The notes beneath the pieces were generated by a model. It did no database searches and had not been told where the DNA came from. It was given only the letters and a program-made list of their open reading frames with translations. A program made the translations under genes and the position numbers. Shown piece after piece: positions 1-7,004 of a DNA stretch of 17,449 bases. Origin of the DNA: Armatimonadota bacterium (GTDB lineage: Bacteria; Armatimonadota; JAAZEB01); contig DUUU01000629.1 in assembly GCA_012841485.1 (NCBI GenBank), positions 1 to 17,449 on the forward strand. The letters are read 5' to 3'. Numbering within the stretch: position 1 is the first letter of the stretch; each line of letters starts with the position of its first letter.

Positions 1-1
1 G

Positions 2-109
2 CGACGTGCCGGAGCACACAACATCGCGGCGGCTCTCCGCACGTACGCCGGTCGGTACAAGCAGGCAGTCACCATCGTGCTGACCGCCGGGCGGCCCCGA
101 GACCGCTGA
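2..109 (+). CDS. C-terminal fragment of an unidentified protein
   Basis: An open frame enters from the left edge (first full codon at 2) and stops at TGA 107-109, giving 35 residues. About four fifths of its codons end in G or C, as in the real genes of this window, and it includes the stretch AGHN-like 'GAHNIAAALRTYAGRY' before a basic end. I do not recognise the family from so short a tail. Frame 1 is also open here, so a chance reading frame cannot be excluded. It is followed by the promoter of the RRM gene, which fits a gene ending here. Confidence 0.35.
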   Translation, partial: RRAGAHNIAAALRTYAGRYKQAVTIVLTAGRPRDR

Positions 110-141
110 ATGAAATGACCCTGCCGGAAAGAGCTAAGGGC

Positions 142-170
142 TTGCTTTTCTGCGCGTGATGCGGTATAAT
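142..170 (+). promoter_or_regulatory. sigma-70 promoter of the RRM protein gene
   Basis: TTGCTT at 142-147 and a perfect TATAAT at 165-170 are separated by 17 bp, so transcription should start near 177. No other gene start lies between here and the RRM gene at 313, which gives a leader of about 135 nt. Confidence 0.8.
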
Positions 171-181
171 TCGCGTGTGCG

Positions 182-208
182 AGGCCGCTGGCCACCCTCA
201 GGCGGCCT
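182..208 (+). promoter_or_regulatory. 5'-terminal stem-loop in the RRM gene leader
   Basis: AGGCCGC (182-188) pairs perfectly with GCGGCCT (202-208) around a 13-nt loop, and one more G-U pair is possible. The hairpin begins about 5 nt after the predicted transcription start, so it would sit at the very 5' end of the mRNA. That position suits mRNA stabilisation or temperature-dependent control; the role is inferred. Confidence 0.5.
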
Positions 209-312
209 ACGAGAAGCGTGTCGTTCGTTTTGATGCGGTGATGGTTCTTCCGTCCCGAGCAGCGCCTTCTGGAGACGCACGTGCAACCAATGAGGGGGAG
301 AGGAGCCATCCC

Positions 313-621
313 ATGGCAAAACGGATCTTTGTAGGCGGATTGTCCTACAACACCACTTCTGATGGACTGCGTGAAGCGTTCGAGGCGATCGGCCAGGTGA
401 CCGACGCCGCGATCGTGACCGATCGCGAGACGGGCCGCAGCCGCGGCTTCGGCTTCGTCGAGATGGCCACGGACGAACTGGCGGATGCCGCCATCGCGCA
501 GCTCAATGGCACTGACCTTGATGGCCGCACCCTGACCGTGAACGAGGCCCGCGAGCGCGCACCGCGCGGCGGCGGCCGCGGCGGCTACGGTGGTGGCTAT
601 GGTGGCGGGGGCCGCTGGTAA
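313..621 (+). CDS. Glycine-rich RRM RNA-binding protein
   Basis: This 102-residue protein has a single RNA recognition motif at about residues 3-80 and a Gly/Arg/Tyr-rich tail (85-102). RNP2 is IFVGGL (5-10) and RNP1 is RGFGFVEM (44-51), with the aromatic residues that stack on RNA bases. It resembles the small bacterial Rbp proteins best known from cyanobacteria, some of which are cold-induced RNA chaperones. The ATG at 313 is chosen because AGGAG (301-305) lies 7 nt upstream and the protein then begins right at the RRM; the frame is open back to 175 but that part is leader. The gene is monocistronic, with its own promoter, long leader and intrinsic terminator. Cold or stress regulation is inferred from the family and leader length. 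Confidence 0.93.
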   Translation: MAKRIFVGGLSYNTTSDGLREAFEAIGQVTDAAIVTDRETGRSRGFGFVEMATDELADAAIAQLNGTDLDGRTLTVNEARERAPRGGGRGGYGGGYGGGGRW

Positions 622-656
622 ACCGGTCGATCCACGCGAACTGAGATCATAGCACG

Positions 657-690
657 GGGCGATCACCCAATTGGGTGGTCGCCCTGTTTT
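657..690 (+). terminator. Rho-independent terminator after the RRM gene
   Basis: A 14-base left arm (657-670) is complementary to 671-684 with one G-U wobble; the central AATT forms the loop. TGTTTT (685-690) follows directly. The T-rich side is on the plus strand only, so it terminates the RRM transcript. The convergent polyprenyl synthase gene ends 3 bp further on. Confidence 0.92.
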
Positions 691-692
691 GT

Positions 693-1694
693 CTATTGGT
701 CGCGGGCGACGACATAGTCGGCAAGCGCGGCGAGCGCGTCGCGAGCAGCGGAAGCCGGCAGAGCCGATAGGCTCTCGCGCGCGGCGCGGGTGTGCGCGAC
801 GGCATCCGCGCGCGCTGCTTCGAAGCCTCCATAGCGCTGCAAGAGGCTCAACACCTCATCCATGCTCTCAACCGCGGCCGACGGGGCGTTCAAAATGGTA
901 CGCAGGCGCTCGCGATCCTCGGGAGTGGCGCGCTGGAGCGTGTAGATGACCGGCAGGGTGATGCGACCCTCTTTCAGGTCCTCGCCGGCCGGCCTCCCCC
1001 AACGCTCGCGAACCGCGGTGAAGTCGAGCAGATCATCCACCATCTGGAAAGCCATGCCGAGGTGGAAGCCAAAGGTGCCGAGCGCCTCCACCTGGGCTGG
1101 GGTGGTCTCTCCTAGCATCCCGCCGGCCCTGCAGCAGACGGCGATCAGGGCGGCCGTCTTGGCGTCGATGATTTGCAGGTAGGTCTCCGGGGCGATGTCC
1201 AGATCGCCCTGAAGGGCAATCTCCAGGACTTCGCCTTCACAGACCCGAATCACTGCGGTGGTGACCGCGCTCAAGATGGGCAGACTGCCGTAGTCGACCA
1301 AGATGCGCATCGCGCGCGCGAACATGGCGTCGCCAGTGAGGATCGACGCGCTCTGCCCCCATCGCCGGTGCGCGGTCTCGCGACCCCGACGCCAATCGGA
1401 GTGATCGAGCACGTCGTCGTGCATCAGCGTGGCGGTATGGAGCAGCTCCATGCAGAGGGCAAGGCGGACGGCCCAATCCCCCTGGTAGCCCGCGGCGCGT
1501 GCGGTAGTCAACAACAACGCCGGGCGGAGTCGCTTCCCCCCGGCGCCCAAAATGTGATGCGAGATGTCACGAACGACCGTTACCGCCGACCACGTCTCCT
1601 GGAGCAAGAGCTCGTCCACCTGACGGAGCTCTTCGCGCACCAGGTCGAAGGGGAGTGGCGTCGATCGCTCGTTCCCCGCGGGCTTGCTCATCAT
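693..1694 (-). CDS. Long-chain polyprenyl diphosphate synthase
   Basis: A trans-isoprenyl diphosphate synthase of 333 residues that condenses isopentenyl diphosphate onto an allylic primer to make all-trans chains, usually quinone side chains. Visible motifs are GKRLRP (53-58), the first Asp-rich motif DDVLD (93-97) followed by RRG, the second Asp-rich motif QMVDDLLD (217-224) and GEDLKEGRITLP near 237. The residue five before the first Asp-rich motif is a small Ala, and no bulky aromatic residue blocks the pocket. This favours a C30-C50 product over C15/C20, but the exact length cannot be read. Trp101 sits where many relatives have a smaller residue. The start is ATG 1694 or the adjacent ATG 1691; no strong ribosome site separates them. 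It is transcribed alone from a promoter at 1730-1758. Confidence 0.92.
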   Translation of the reverse strand: MMSKPAGNERSTPLPFDLVREELRQVDELLLQETWSAVTVVRDISHHILGAGGKRLRPALLLTTARAAGYQGDWAVRLALCMELLHTATLMHDDVLDHSDWRRGRETAHRRWGQSASILTGDAMFARAMRILVDYGSLPILSAVTTAVIRVCEGEVLEIALQGDLDIAPETYLQIIDAKTAALIAVCCRAGGMLGETTPAQVEALGTFGFHLGMAFQMVDDLLDFTAVRERWGRPAGEDLKEGRITLPVIYTLQRATPEDRERLRTILNAPSAAVESMDEVLSLLQRYGGFEAARADAVAHTRAARESLSALPASAARDALAALADYVVARDQ

Positions 1695-1729
1695 TCGCTA
1701 GAACCTATGGGGCCTGATAGTTTGGCGTG

Positions 1730-1758
1730 AGTATACCATAGGGGCAGGGGCGAGTCAA
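1730..1758 (-). promoter_or_regulatory. sigma-70 promoter of the polyprenyl synthase gene
   Basis: On the minus strand TTGACT (1758-1753) and TATACT (1735-1730) are 17 bp apart. Transcription should start near 1723, giving a leader of about 29 nt before ATG 1694. Confidence 0.8.
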
Positions 1759-1808
1759 GAGGCGTCTGCTTTGGGCTGGGATCCCGAGAGTGCCACGCGG
1801 TCGTCCCC

Positions 1809-1848
1809 CCTCCCCTGGGGGCGGCGCGGGGCCGGAGGCCAGGGAAGG
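1809..1848. repeat. Imperfect 10-bp inverted repeat
   Basis: CCTCCCCTGG (1809-1818) is complementary to CCAGGGAAGG (1839-1848) at nine of ten positions, with a 20-nt GC-rich spacer. It has no T-run on either side, so it does not look like a terminator. It may be part of a REP-like repeat. Confidence 0.4.
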
Positions 1849-1909
1849 CGCCGGGGGTTAGGCAACCAGCCCGCGCGCGGATCTCGAAGCACCACGCCAC
1901 TTCTTTGAA

Positions 1910-1926
1910 AAGCCCCTTCGGGGCTT
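1910..1926 (-). terminator. Terminator-like hairpin with short T-tract on the minus strand
   Basis: AAGCCCC (1910-1916) and GGGGCTT (1920-1926) pair perfectly around a 3-nt loop. Read on the minus strand the stem runs into TTTTC. No minus-strand gene is seen upstream of it (greA is on plus), so it may instead be a repeat remnant or a block to read-through towards the polyprenyl synthase promoter. Confidence 0.35.
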
Positions 1927-2095
1927 CCCCTTCCAGCCACCGCCGTTTTGGGACACCCGGGTGTATCGTCCAATCCAGCCCGGCAGGGCTTCGCTCGCAA
2001 GCAGCGCGGTGATCTATCGCCGCGCGCCGGCTTGCGCGCTGCCTCCGAGGCTTCGGATTCCTTATCTCGGAACCCCAGGCGTGGCTGGTATGGCG

Positions 2096-2124
2096 TTGAC
2101 AGCGGACGGCCTCCATGATATAAT
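2096..2124 (+). promoter_or_regulatory. Consensus extended -10 promoter of greA-lysS
   Basis: Perfect TTGACA (2096-2101) and perfect TATAAT (2119-2124) are 17 bp apart, and TGA at 2116-2118 supplies the extended -10 TGn element. Transcription should start near 2131. A promoter this close to consensus is expected to be intrinsically very strong. Confidence 0.92.
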
Positions 2125-2137
2125 GACGCCTGTCAGG

Positions 2138-2173
2138 AGCACTGATCGCGCTGGTTGGAGCGTGGTCAGTGCT
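2138..2173 (+). promoter_or_regulatory. 15-bp hairpin at the start of the greA leader, candidate attenuator
   Basis: Positions 2138-2152 pair with 2159-2173 along all 15 positions (13 Watson-Crick, two G-U) around the loop GGTTGG. The outer arms AGCACTGA and TCAGTGCT are perfectly complementary. The hairpin begins about 7 nt after the predicted transcription start. It is followed by a moderately U-rich stretch (TGTCGTTTATGT from 2174), so it resembles a leaky terminator. Control of greA by its own leader is known in E. coli; the extension to this gene is inferred. Confidence 0.6.
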
Positions 2174-2208
2174 TGTCGTTTATGTACCGCACGTTGGGGG
2201 ATTGCGCC

Positions 2209-2697
2209 GTGGCAGTACAAAGAGAGAAGGAGATCGTTCTGACTCCTGAGGGGTTTCGGCGCTTCGAGGAGGAGCTAAACCGCCTGACGACCGTGACCCG
2301 CCAGGAGGTTCGCGCGCGCCTTCGTGATACCAAACCGACGAGCGACGAGGGCGAGGATGCCGCCTATGACAGTGCCAAGATCGAACTGGCGTTTATCGAG
2401 GGGCGAATCCAGGAGCTGCGGGAGATCCTGACGCGCGCCCGCATCCTGGCGCCCGAGGATATTCGCACCGATGAAGCACATCTGGGCTCCCGCGTTCGCG
2501 TGACCAACCTCTCAACGGGCCGTGAGCTCGCCCTGAAACTCGTCAGCCCCTTGGAAGCCGCGCCGGAACGGAGCCAGATCTCGACCGAGTCGCCCGTGGG
2601 CGAGGCGATCTTGGGCCGGCGTCCCGGCGATACAGTGGATGTGCGCACGCCCGCCGGGACCGCCCAATACCGTATCGAGGAGATTCGTGCTGAGTAG
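2209..2697 (+). CDS. greA: Transcript cleavage factor GreA
   Basis: GreA enters the secondary channel of RNA polymerase and stimulates cleavage of backtracked RNA so that stalled complexes can restart. The protein is 162 residues, normal for the family. Residues 1-78 form the coiled coil, whose tip carries the acidic cluster SDEGED (45-50) that positions catalytic Mg2+. Residues 85-160 form the FKBP-like domain with the typical segment ESPVGEAILGRRPGD (127-141). GTG 2209 is preferred because GGGGG (2196-2200) lies upstream and the resulting N-terminus leads straight into LTPEG as in other GreA proteins; ATG 2182 in the same frame is possible but lacks a ribosome site. It has a consensus promoter and a strong leader hairpin, and lysS follows after 5 nt. 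Confidence 0.95.
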   Translation: MAVQREKEIVLTPEGFRRFEEELNRLTTVTRQEVRARLRDTKPTSDEGEDAAYDSAKIELAFIEGRIQELREILTRARILAPEDIRTDEAHLGSRVRVTNLSTGRELALKLVSPLEAAPERSQISTESPVGEAILGRRPGDTVDVRTPAGTAQYRIEEIRAE

Positions 2698-2702
2698 GAA
2701 TA

Positions 2703-4205
2703 ATGGACCAGCAAGTATCGAACGTTGATGACCTCTTTGAACAGCGGCTTGCCAAGCTGCAAGCGTTGCGCGCTCGGGGCATTGACCCCTATCGCCCGGA
2801 GCGCTTTGACCGCACCCATCTGGCGGCCGAGATCCTAGAGCACTTTGACGCCCTCGCGGAGAGCGCCGAGCCCGTGGCGGTCTGCGGCCGCGTCGTCTCC
2901 ATGCGCGTCATGGGGAAAGCCGCCTTCCTGCACCTGCTGGACGCATCCGGGCGCATCCAGGTCTACCTGAAGCTGGATCTCATCGGCGCCGAGCAGTTCG
3001 CGCTTCTAGAGTTTCTGGACATTGGCGATTTTCTCGGAGTGTATGGCATTACCTTCCGCACGCGCACCGGCGAGATCACCATCCAGGCGGATCGGTTCCA
3101 GATCCTCTCCAAGGCGCTTCGCCCACTCCCGATTGGCAAGCAGAAGGGCGAGGAGCAGTGGTACGGGCTTCAGGATGTGGAGCAACGCTATCGGCAGCGC
3201 TATCTTGACCTGATCGTCAATCCGTGGGCGCGCGAGCCGTTGCTCCAGCGCGTGAAGATTGTTCGCGAGGTGCGCCGGTTCCTGGAGGACCGCGGCTTCC
3301 TGGAGGTGGAGACTCCCGTGCTCCAGCCCCTCGCCGGCGGCGCGGCGGCCCGGCCCTTCCTGACGCATCACAACGCTCTGGATGCGGATCTTCACCTTCG
3401 CATCTCGCTCGAGCTCTACCTCAAGCGCCTGGTCATCGGCAACCTGGAGAAGGTCTTCGAGCTGAGCCGCGTCTTCCGAAACGAGGGAATCTCCCCGCGC
3501 CACAACCCGGAGTTCACCCTCCTGGAAGTCTATGAGGCCTACACGGACCTGGAAGGCATGATGGAGCTCACCGAGCAGCTCATCTGCCACGTGGTGACCT
3601 GCGTTCACGGCGGCCCGCGGTTCACGTTCGCCGGCCAGGAGATCGATGTGACCGCGCCGTGGCGGCGGGTGAGCATGATGGAGCTCATCCGGGAGTGCGC
3701 GGGTGCGGACCGCGAGGAGTTCGCGACCGTCGAGTCCGCGCGCGCTGTTGGGCGCCGGCTTGGCCTGCCGATGGACGAGGAGTACGCCATTGGCGGGATC
3801 ATCGACAAGGTGTTCGAGAAGGCGTGCGAACCGCGGCTGGTGCAGCCCACGTTCGTCACCGATTTCCCGCTGGAGCTCTCGCCCCTCGCCAAGAAGCGGG
3901 CCGATGATCCCACGTTGACGCGGCGGTTCGAGGCGTTCATCGGTGGGCAGGAGGTGGTCAATGCCTTCTCCGAGCTGAATGACCCCCTCGACCAGCGCGA
4001 GCGCTTCGAGGCGCAGGTGGCGATGGCCGCGGCCGGCGACGAGGAAGCCCATCCCTACGACGAGGATTTCATCCGCGCCCTCGAGTATGGCATGCCTCCC
4101 ACCGGCGGCCTCGGCATCGGGATCGACCGGCTGGCCGCGCTGGTGACGGACCAGCCCTCGCTCCGCGATGTGATCTTCTTCCCGCAGCTCCGCCCGGAGC
4201 GATAG
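2703..4205 (+). CDS. lysS: Lysyl-tRNA synthetase, class II
   Basis: Attaches lysine to tRNA-Lys using ATP, in the cytoplasm. At 500 residues it has the usual length. An OB-fold anticodon-binding domain covers about 57-137. The class II catalytic core follows: motif 1 around FLEDRGFLEVETPVLQP (193-209), motif 2 RVFRNEG...PEFTLLEVYEAY (256-280), and motif 3 GGLGIGIDRL (468-477). The LRISLELYLKR segment and the C-terminal VIFFPQLRPE are characteristic of bacterial LysRS. The start ATG 2703 lies 5 nt after the greA stop, and AGGAA overlaps that stop as a close ribosome site, so the two genes are co-transcribed and probably translationally coupled. A GreA-LysRS pairing is seen in several bacterial phyla. 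Confidence 0.97.
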   Translation: MDQQVSNVDDLFEQRLAKLQALRARGIDPYRPERFDRTHLAAEILEHFDALAESAEPVAVCGRVVSMRVMGKAAFLHLLDASGRIQVYLKLDLIGAEQFALLEFLDIGDFLGVYGITFRTRTGEITIQADRFQILSKALRPLPIGKQKGEEQWYGLQDVEQRYRQRYLDLIVNPWAREPLLQRVKIVREVRRFLEDRGFLEVETPVLQPLAGGAAARPFLTHHNALDADLHLRISLELYLKRLVIGNLEKVFELSRVFRNEGISPRHNPEFTLLEVYEAYTDLEGMMELTEQLICHVVTCVHGGPRFTFAGQEIDVTAPWRRVSMMELIRECAGADREEFATVESARAVGRRLGLPMDEEYAIGGIIDKVFEKACEPRLVQPTFVTDFPLELSPLAKKRADDPTLTRRFEAFIGGQEVVNAFSELNDPLDQRERFEAQVAMAAAGDEEAHPYDEDFIRALEYGMPPTGGLGIGIDRLAALVTDQPSLRDVIFFPQLRPER

Positions 4206-4209
4206 CCGC

Positions 4210-4236
4210 ATCCGGGCGGGCGCGCCCTACCCGGAT
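4210..4236. terminator. Strong GC hairpin between convergent lysS and FHA gene
   Basis: ATCCGGG (4210-4216) pairs with CCCGGAT (4230-4236), and inside it GGGCG/CGCCC (4218-4227) is also self-complementary. It lies in the 45-bp gap between two convergent genes, where a bidirectional terminator is expected. Neither side has a T-tract, so it would be a weak or factor-assisted terminator. Confidence 0.45.
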
Positions 4237-4250
4237 AGGGCACGGCGCTC

Positions 4251-5207
4251 TTACTCGGGTATTTCGTCTCCTGGCGGCGAGGTTTCTGCCGCCAGGGACC
4301 CGGTGACTTCTGCCGCGGGCTCGCTTTCTGCCTCCGGAACGGGCGTCAGCCGGACGCGGAGCCGGCGCTGGCCCATCTGGACCAGGTCGCCATCTTCCAA
4401 GGTGACCGGCACGTTGGGCGTCAGCCGCTCCTCGTTCACAGCGGTGCCATTGGTGCTGCCGATATCGGTGAGCGTGAGCGTCTCGCCGTCGAAGCTCACC
4501 TGCGCGTGCCGGCCAGAGATGTAGGGATCGGTGGGGAAGGCGATGTCGTTGGCGGCGCGCCGGCCCATCGTCAGGGTGCCGGTCGGGATGGGGTACTCGG
4601 TGCCGCTCTCCTCATCAATGAGCCGCGCCGGGCTGGGCTCGGCAGGCGCGGTCGGCGCCTCCTCGGGGACAGTTTCCGGGGATGCGGCATATTCCTCCGG
4701 GAGCGCCACGCGCAGGCTTACCCCGCCGAAAGAGATTTCATCGCCGTCGCGAAGCGCGCGCGGCTGGTGGGGTGCCAGGCTCTCGCCGTTGACGCGCGTG
4801 CCGTTGGTGCTCCCGAGGTCCTCCACGAGGCACCGGCCCTCCTCCAGAGTGATCGCCGCGTGCGACCGGGAGATGGAGGGGTCGGTGAGGAGGAGGTCGG
4901 CATGGATGCGGCCCACGCTGTTGGGCCCGGGGTTGAGGGTGAACTCGCGTCCATCGTCTGCTACCAGGCGGGCCCCAGGGGTGGCTACCTCCTCCACGGT
5001 CTCCGACGGGGTGCTGGAGAGGAGAAAGCCGCACTCGGCGCAGTAGATCTCGCCGGGCGGGTTCGTGGTCTGGCAGACCGGGCACGTCTGTGAGACGGCC
5101 ATCTGGGTGCGATCCGCCTCGTCCTGCGCGAAGGCGATGGTGGCCTCTCCGGCGGGCGGTTCTGCCACCGTGCTGCTGACTATGGTGCGATCTTCGTCTG
5201 TGTTCAT
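4251..5207 (-). CDS. Zinc-ribbon protein with two FHA domains
   Basis: A soluble 318-residue protein. FHA domains bind phosphothreonine peptides, so it is expected to be an adaptor in Ser/Thr kinase signalling. A zinc ribbon is formed by Cys42, Cys45, Cys56 and Cys59. FHA1 (about 79-168) has GR 99-100, SRSH 113-116 and GSTNGT 132-137; FHA2 (about 195-288) has GR 215-216, SGRH 231-234 and GSTNGT 250-255. Both keep the Gly-Arg, Ser/His and Asn residues needed to hold phosphothreonine. The N-terminal 40 residues are disordered and contain DRTIV (6-10) and DRTQMAV (32-38), like the motifs in the VWA protein upstream. That suggests phosphorylation and self-binding as in GarA/OdhI. The linker between FHA domains and the C-terminus are acidic and Pro/Ala-rich. 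It lies 168 bp downstream of the VWA gene on the same strand; I see no clear separate promoter. Confidence 0.9.
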   Translation of the reverse strand: MNTDEDRTIVSSTVAEPPAGEATIAFAQDEADRTQMAVSQTCPVCQTTNPPGEIYCAECGFLLSSTPSETVEEVATPGARLVADDGREFTLNPGPNSVGRIHADLLLTDPSISRSHAAITLEEGRCLVEDLGSTNGTRVNGESLAPHQPRALRDGDEISFGGVSLRVALPEEYAASPETVPEEAPTAPAEPSPARLIDEESGTEYPIPTGTLTMGRRAANDIAFPTDPYISGRHAQVSFDGETLTLTDIGSTNGTAVNEERLTPNVPVTLEDGDLVQMGQRRLRVRLTPVPEAESEPAAEVTGSLAAETSPPGDEIPE

Positions 5208-5345
5208 GGTTTCCCGTTCCCGCTGGGCCTAAGTGACGAGAGGGTGAAAGGGGAGACGGGCTCGATCAGGAGACCGGCCACGCCGGCGAATCCGGACCGC
5301 TCTGCCACCTCCCCGCTCTCATCACGCCACGAAACGATCACCGTA

Positions 5346-5357
5346 GCCCCAAGGGGC
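5346..5357 (-). terminator. Short hairpin just after the VWA gene stop
   Basis: GCCCC/GGGGC arms (5346-5350 and 5353-5357) surround a 2-nt spacer, 18 bp beyond the VWA stop on the minus strand. There is no T-tract, so at most it is a weak pause or partial terminator that would still let transcripts run into the FHA gene. The rest of the 168-bp gap shows nothing else. Confidence 0.25.
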
Positions 5358-5375
5358 GAGCTTGCGGAGCACGTG

Positions 5376-6776
5376 TTATGCTTTGCGCTTTCCCTGCTCC
5401 AGGTCGAGGATGGTTCCCATCAGCGTCTTCTCTGCTTCGGCTCCGCTGTCACCCTGCCGGATGCTGACAATGGCCTGGGTCACCTCCTGCGCCTCATCGA
5501 TGCGGCCCTGGGCAGTGAGCAGGGCCTGCGTGCGCTCCAGCTCCGCGATGGCGGCGCCAGAAGAGAGCGCCTGCGTGCGCATTCCCATCACCGTGCGTTC
5601 CAGGTGGCGCGAGGCCTGGGCGACCTCCACTTCCCGCAAAACCACCGGGTTGATGCCTGCTGGCACGCGGCTCTCATCGGTGACGAACTCCACCACGGCG
5701 TCGGCCATCAGTTGCTGGGTGCGCCCGGTCGCCAGGTCATCGTAGTTGAGCACAGCCTGCGCCACGCGATAGACGCCCGCCGGCCGGCGCTGCAGCTCCA
5801 CCTCCGCGAGCGCCGTGATCAGCGCGCCTCGCTCCAGGTCCACCAGGTCGAGATCGACGGTGCGCGGCCCGAAGGCGGGCTGGCCGGCATACACCTGGCG
5901 CATCTGGGTCCAGCGCGTCAGGTTCAGCCGGAGGCGCAGATTCTTGGCGACAACGGTCATCAGCGATTCGAGCTCTTTGCGGAACACCTCGGGGATCAGC
6001 TCGGGCCGCGAGATGAAGTAGTAGTTGCCACCGCTGCGCCGGGCGATGCCCGCCATCAGCTCCTCGTTGTAGTCGGGGCCAAAGCCAAGCGCGGTGACCG
6101 CTATCCCGCGGCTTTTCAACTCGGCCACCTGGCCCACAATCGATTGGAAATCCTTGATCCCGGTGGTTGGCTCGCCATCGGTGAGCACCAGGAGGCGGTT
6201 GAGATAGGCAGGCGATTGGACGGATGCCACCTGCCGCCCGGCCACCAGGATCCCATCATACAGGTTGGTGGTGTTGCCCGTATCGATTCGCAGGATGTGC
6301 TGTTTGATCAGCTCCCGGTTCACCACGCGACGCGCGGGCATCACCACCTCGATCTCCTCGGCGAAGGTGACCACGGAGAGGACATCGTTGGGATCGAGAA
6401 GGTCCACCACATGGGCGCAAGCGCGCTTGACGTAGTCGAGCGGCTCGCCCTCCATCGAGCCCGAGCGGTCGATGCAGAGGCACAGGTTGATCGGCAGCCG
6501 GCGGCCATAGGCGGCCTCGGGCGCCTGCACCTGAACGAGGAGGTGCGAGCGCGTATTGCGCGCGGCCGGGGCGCAGGCATTCTCCACAAGGCAGTGAAGC
6601 TGCAAGCCCTGGGCAGGCGGCGCAGCGTACTGGGTGCGGTCCGCGTCACCCGCTCCTGGTGGCGGCGCGTACTGCGTGCGGTTGGGATCGAATACAACCT
6701 GGGTTTGATCGCTGCCCGATGCGACGACCTGGGTGCGTTCCTCATCGCCGGGCGAGAGCATGCGGGTGGTATCCAT
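5376..6776 (-). CDS. VWA-domain protein with N-terminal Thr-Gln repeats
   Basis: A 466-residue protein with no signal peptide or membrane segment. A von Willebrand A domain spans about 93-270, with a complete metal site: DRSGS (103-107), the Thr pair in GNTTNLYDG, and LTDGEPT. The C-terminal half has a beta-rich region and a helical tail ending in basic residues. Before the VWA domain, four short motifs repeat: ERTQVV (13-18), DQTQVV (23-28), NRTQYA (32-37) and DRTQYA (46-51). VWA proteins of this kind usually assemble protein complexes; the repeats look like phosphorylation sites for the downstream FHA protein, which is inference. ATG 6776 is chosen because AGGGGGG lies upstream and a consensus promoter sits only about 16 nt before it; the frame is open to 6959 but that would extend through the promoter. 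Confidence 0.88.
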   Translation of the reverse strand: MDTTRMLSPGDEERTQVVASGSDQTQVVFDPNRTQYAPPPGAGDADRTQYAAPPAQGLQLHCLVENACAPAARNTRSHLLVQVQAPEAAYGRRLPINLCLCIDRSGSMEGEPLDYVKRACAHVVDLLDPNDVLSVVTFAEEIEVVMPARRVVNRELIKQHILRIDTGNTTNLYDGILVAGRQVASVQSPAYLNRLLVLTDGEPTTGIKDFQSIVGQVAELKSRGIAVTALGFGPDYNEELMAGIARRSGGNYYFISRPELIPEVFRKELESLMTVVAKNLRLRLNLTRWTQMRQVYAGQPAFGPRTVDLDLVDLERGALITALAEVELQRRPAGVYRVAQAVLNYDDLATGRTQQLMADAVVEFVTDESRVPAGINPVVLREVEVAQASRHLERTVMGMRTQALSSGAAIAELERTQALLTAQGRIDEAQEVTQAIVSIRQGDSGAEAEKTLMGTILDLEQGKRKA

Positions 6777-6798
6777 CGATCGTTCCCCCCTCTTCGGC

Positions 6799-6827
6799 AT
6801 TATACGAAACCGCTCGTGAGATGTCAA
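6799..6827 (-). promoter_or_regulatory. Consensus sigma-70 promoter of the VWA gene
   Basis: On the minus strand a perfect TTGACA (6827-6822) and perfect TATAAT (6804-6799) are 17 bp apart. The transcription start should fall near 6792, leaving only about 16 nt of leader. This supports the start at 6776 and probably drives the FHA gene as well. Confidence 0.92.
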
Positions 6828-7004
6828 ACAAGCCGCCGGCCCGGGAATCGCATGCGTCCCCTCCATGTGTGGCATGGCGCCGGCAGGAAGGGGCACCGGC
6901 AGTGAATAACCGCCCCACCCGGATCGCGCGGTGATTGATCGCCGCACACGGGTGAGCACCGCCTCCGGAGGGAGCGCGCAGGCTAGGTCGGCCGCTGGCT
7001 CGCA

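Larger units (their letters stand above)
1759..2095. repeat. Gene-free stretch with degenerate dispersed-repeat character
   Basis: I find no credible gene between the polyprenyl synthase promoter and the greA promoter. The sequence is made of GC-rich blocks with imperfect inverted repeats at 1809-1848 and 1910-1926. A block near 2050-2075 would, on the minus strand, encode 'SEIRNPKP'. That style of peptide commonly arises from intergenic repeat DNA rather than from protein genes. I read it as old, diverged repeat sequence; a genome-wide search for other copies would test this. Confidence 0.4.

Noticed and set aside
1691..2116. 141-residue minus-strand reading frame across the gene-free block
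   Set aside because: It runs through the promoter of the polyprenyl synthase gene, has Arg/Pro-rich low-information composition, and contains repeat-derived peptide text such as SEIRNPKP.
3006..4211. 401-residue minus-strand reading frame
   Set aside because: It is antisense to lysS, whose class II motifs are unambiguous, and it has no domain features.
5244..6905. 553-residue plus-strand reading frame
   Set aside because: It lies antisense to the well-supported VWA gene, is rich in His, Arg and Gln as GC-rich shadows are, and has no recognisable domain.
6777..6959. Upstream start at 6959 for the VWA protein
   Set aside because: It would place the consensus promoter at 6799-6827 inside the coding sequence. 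ATG 6776 has a good ribosome site and sits just after the predicted transcription start.
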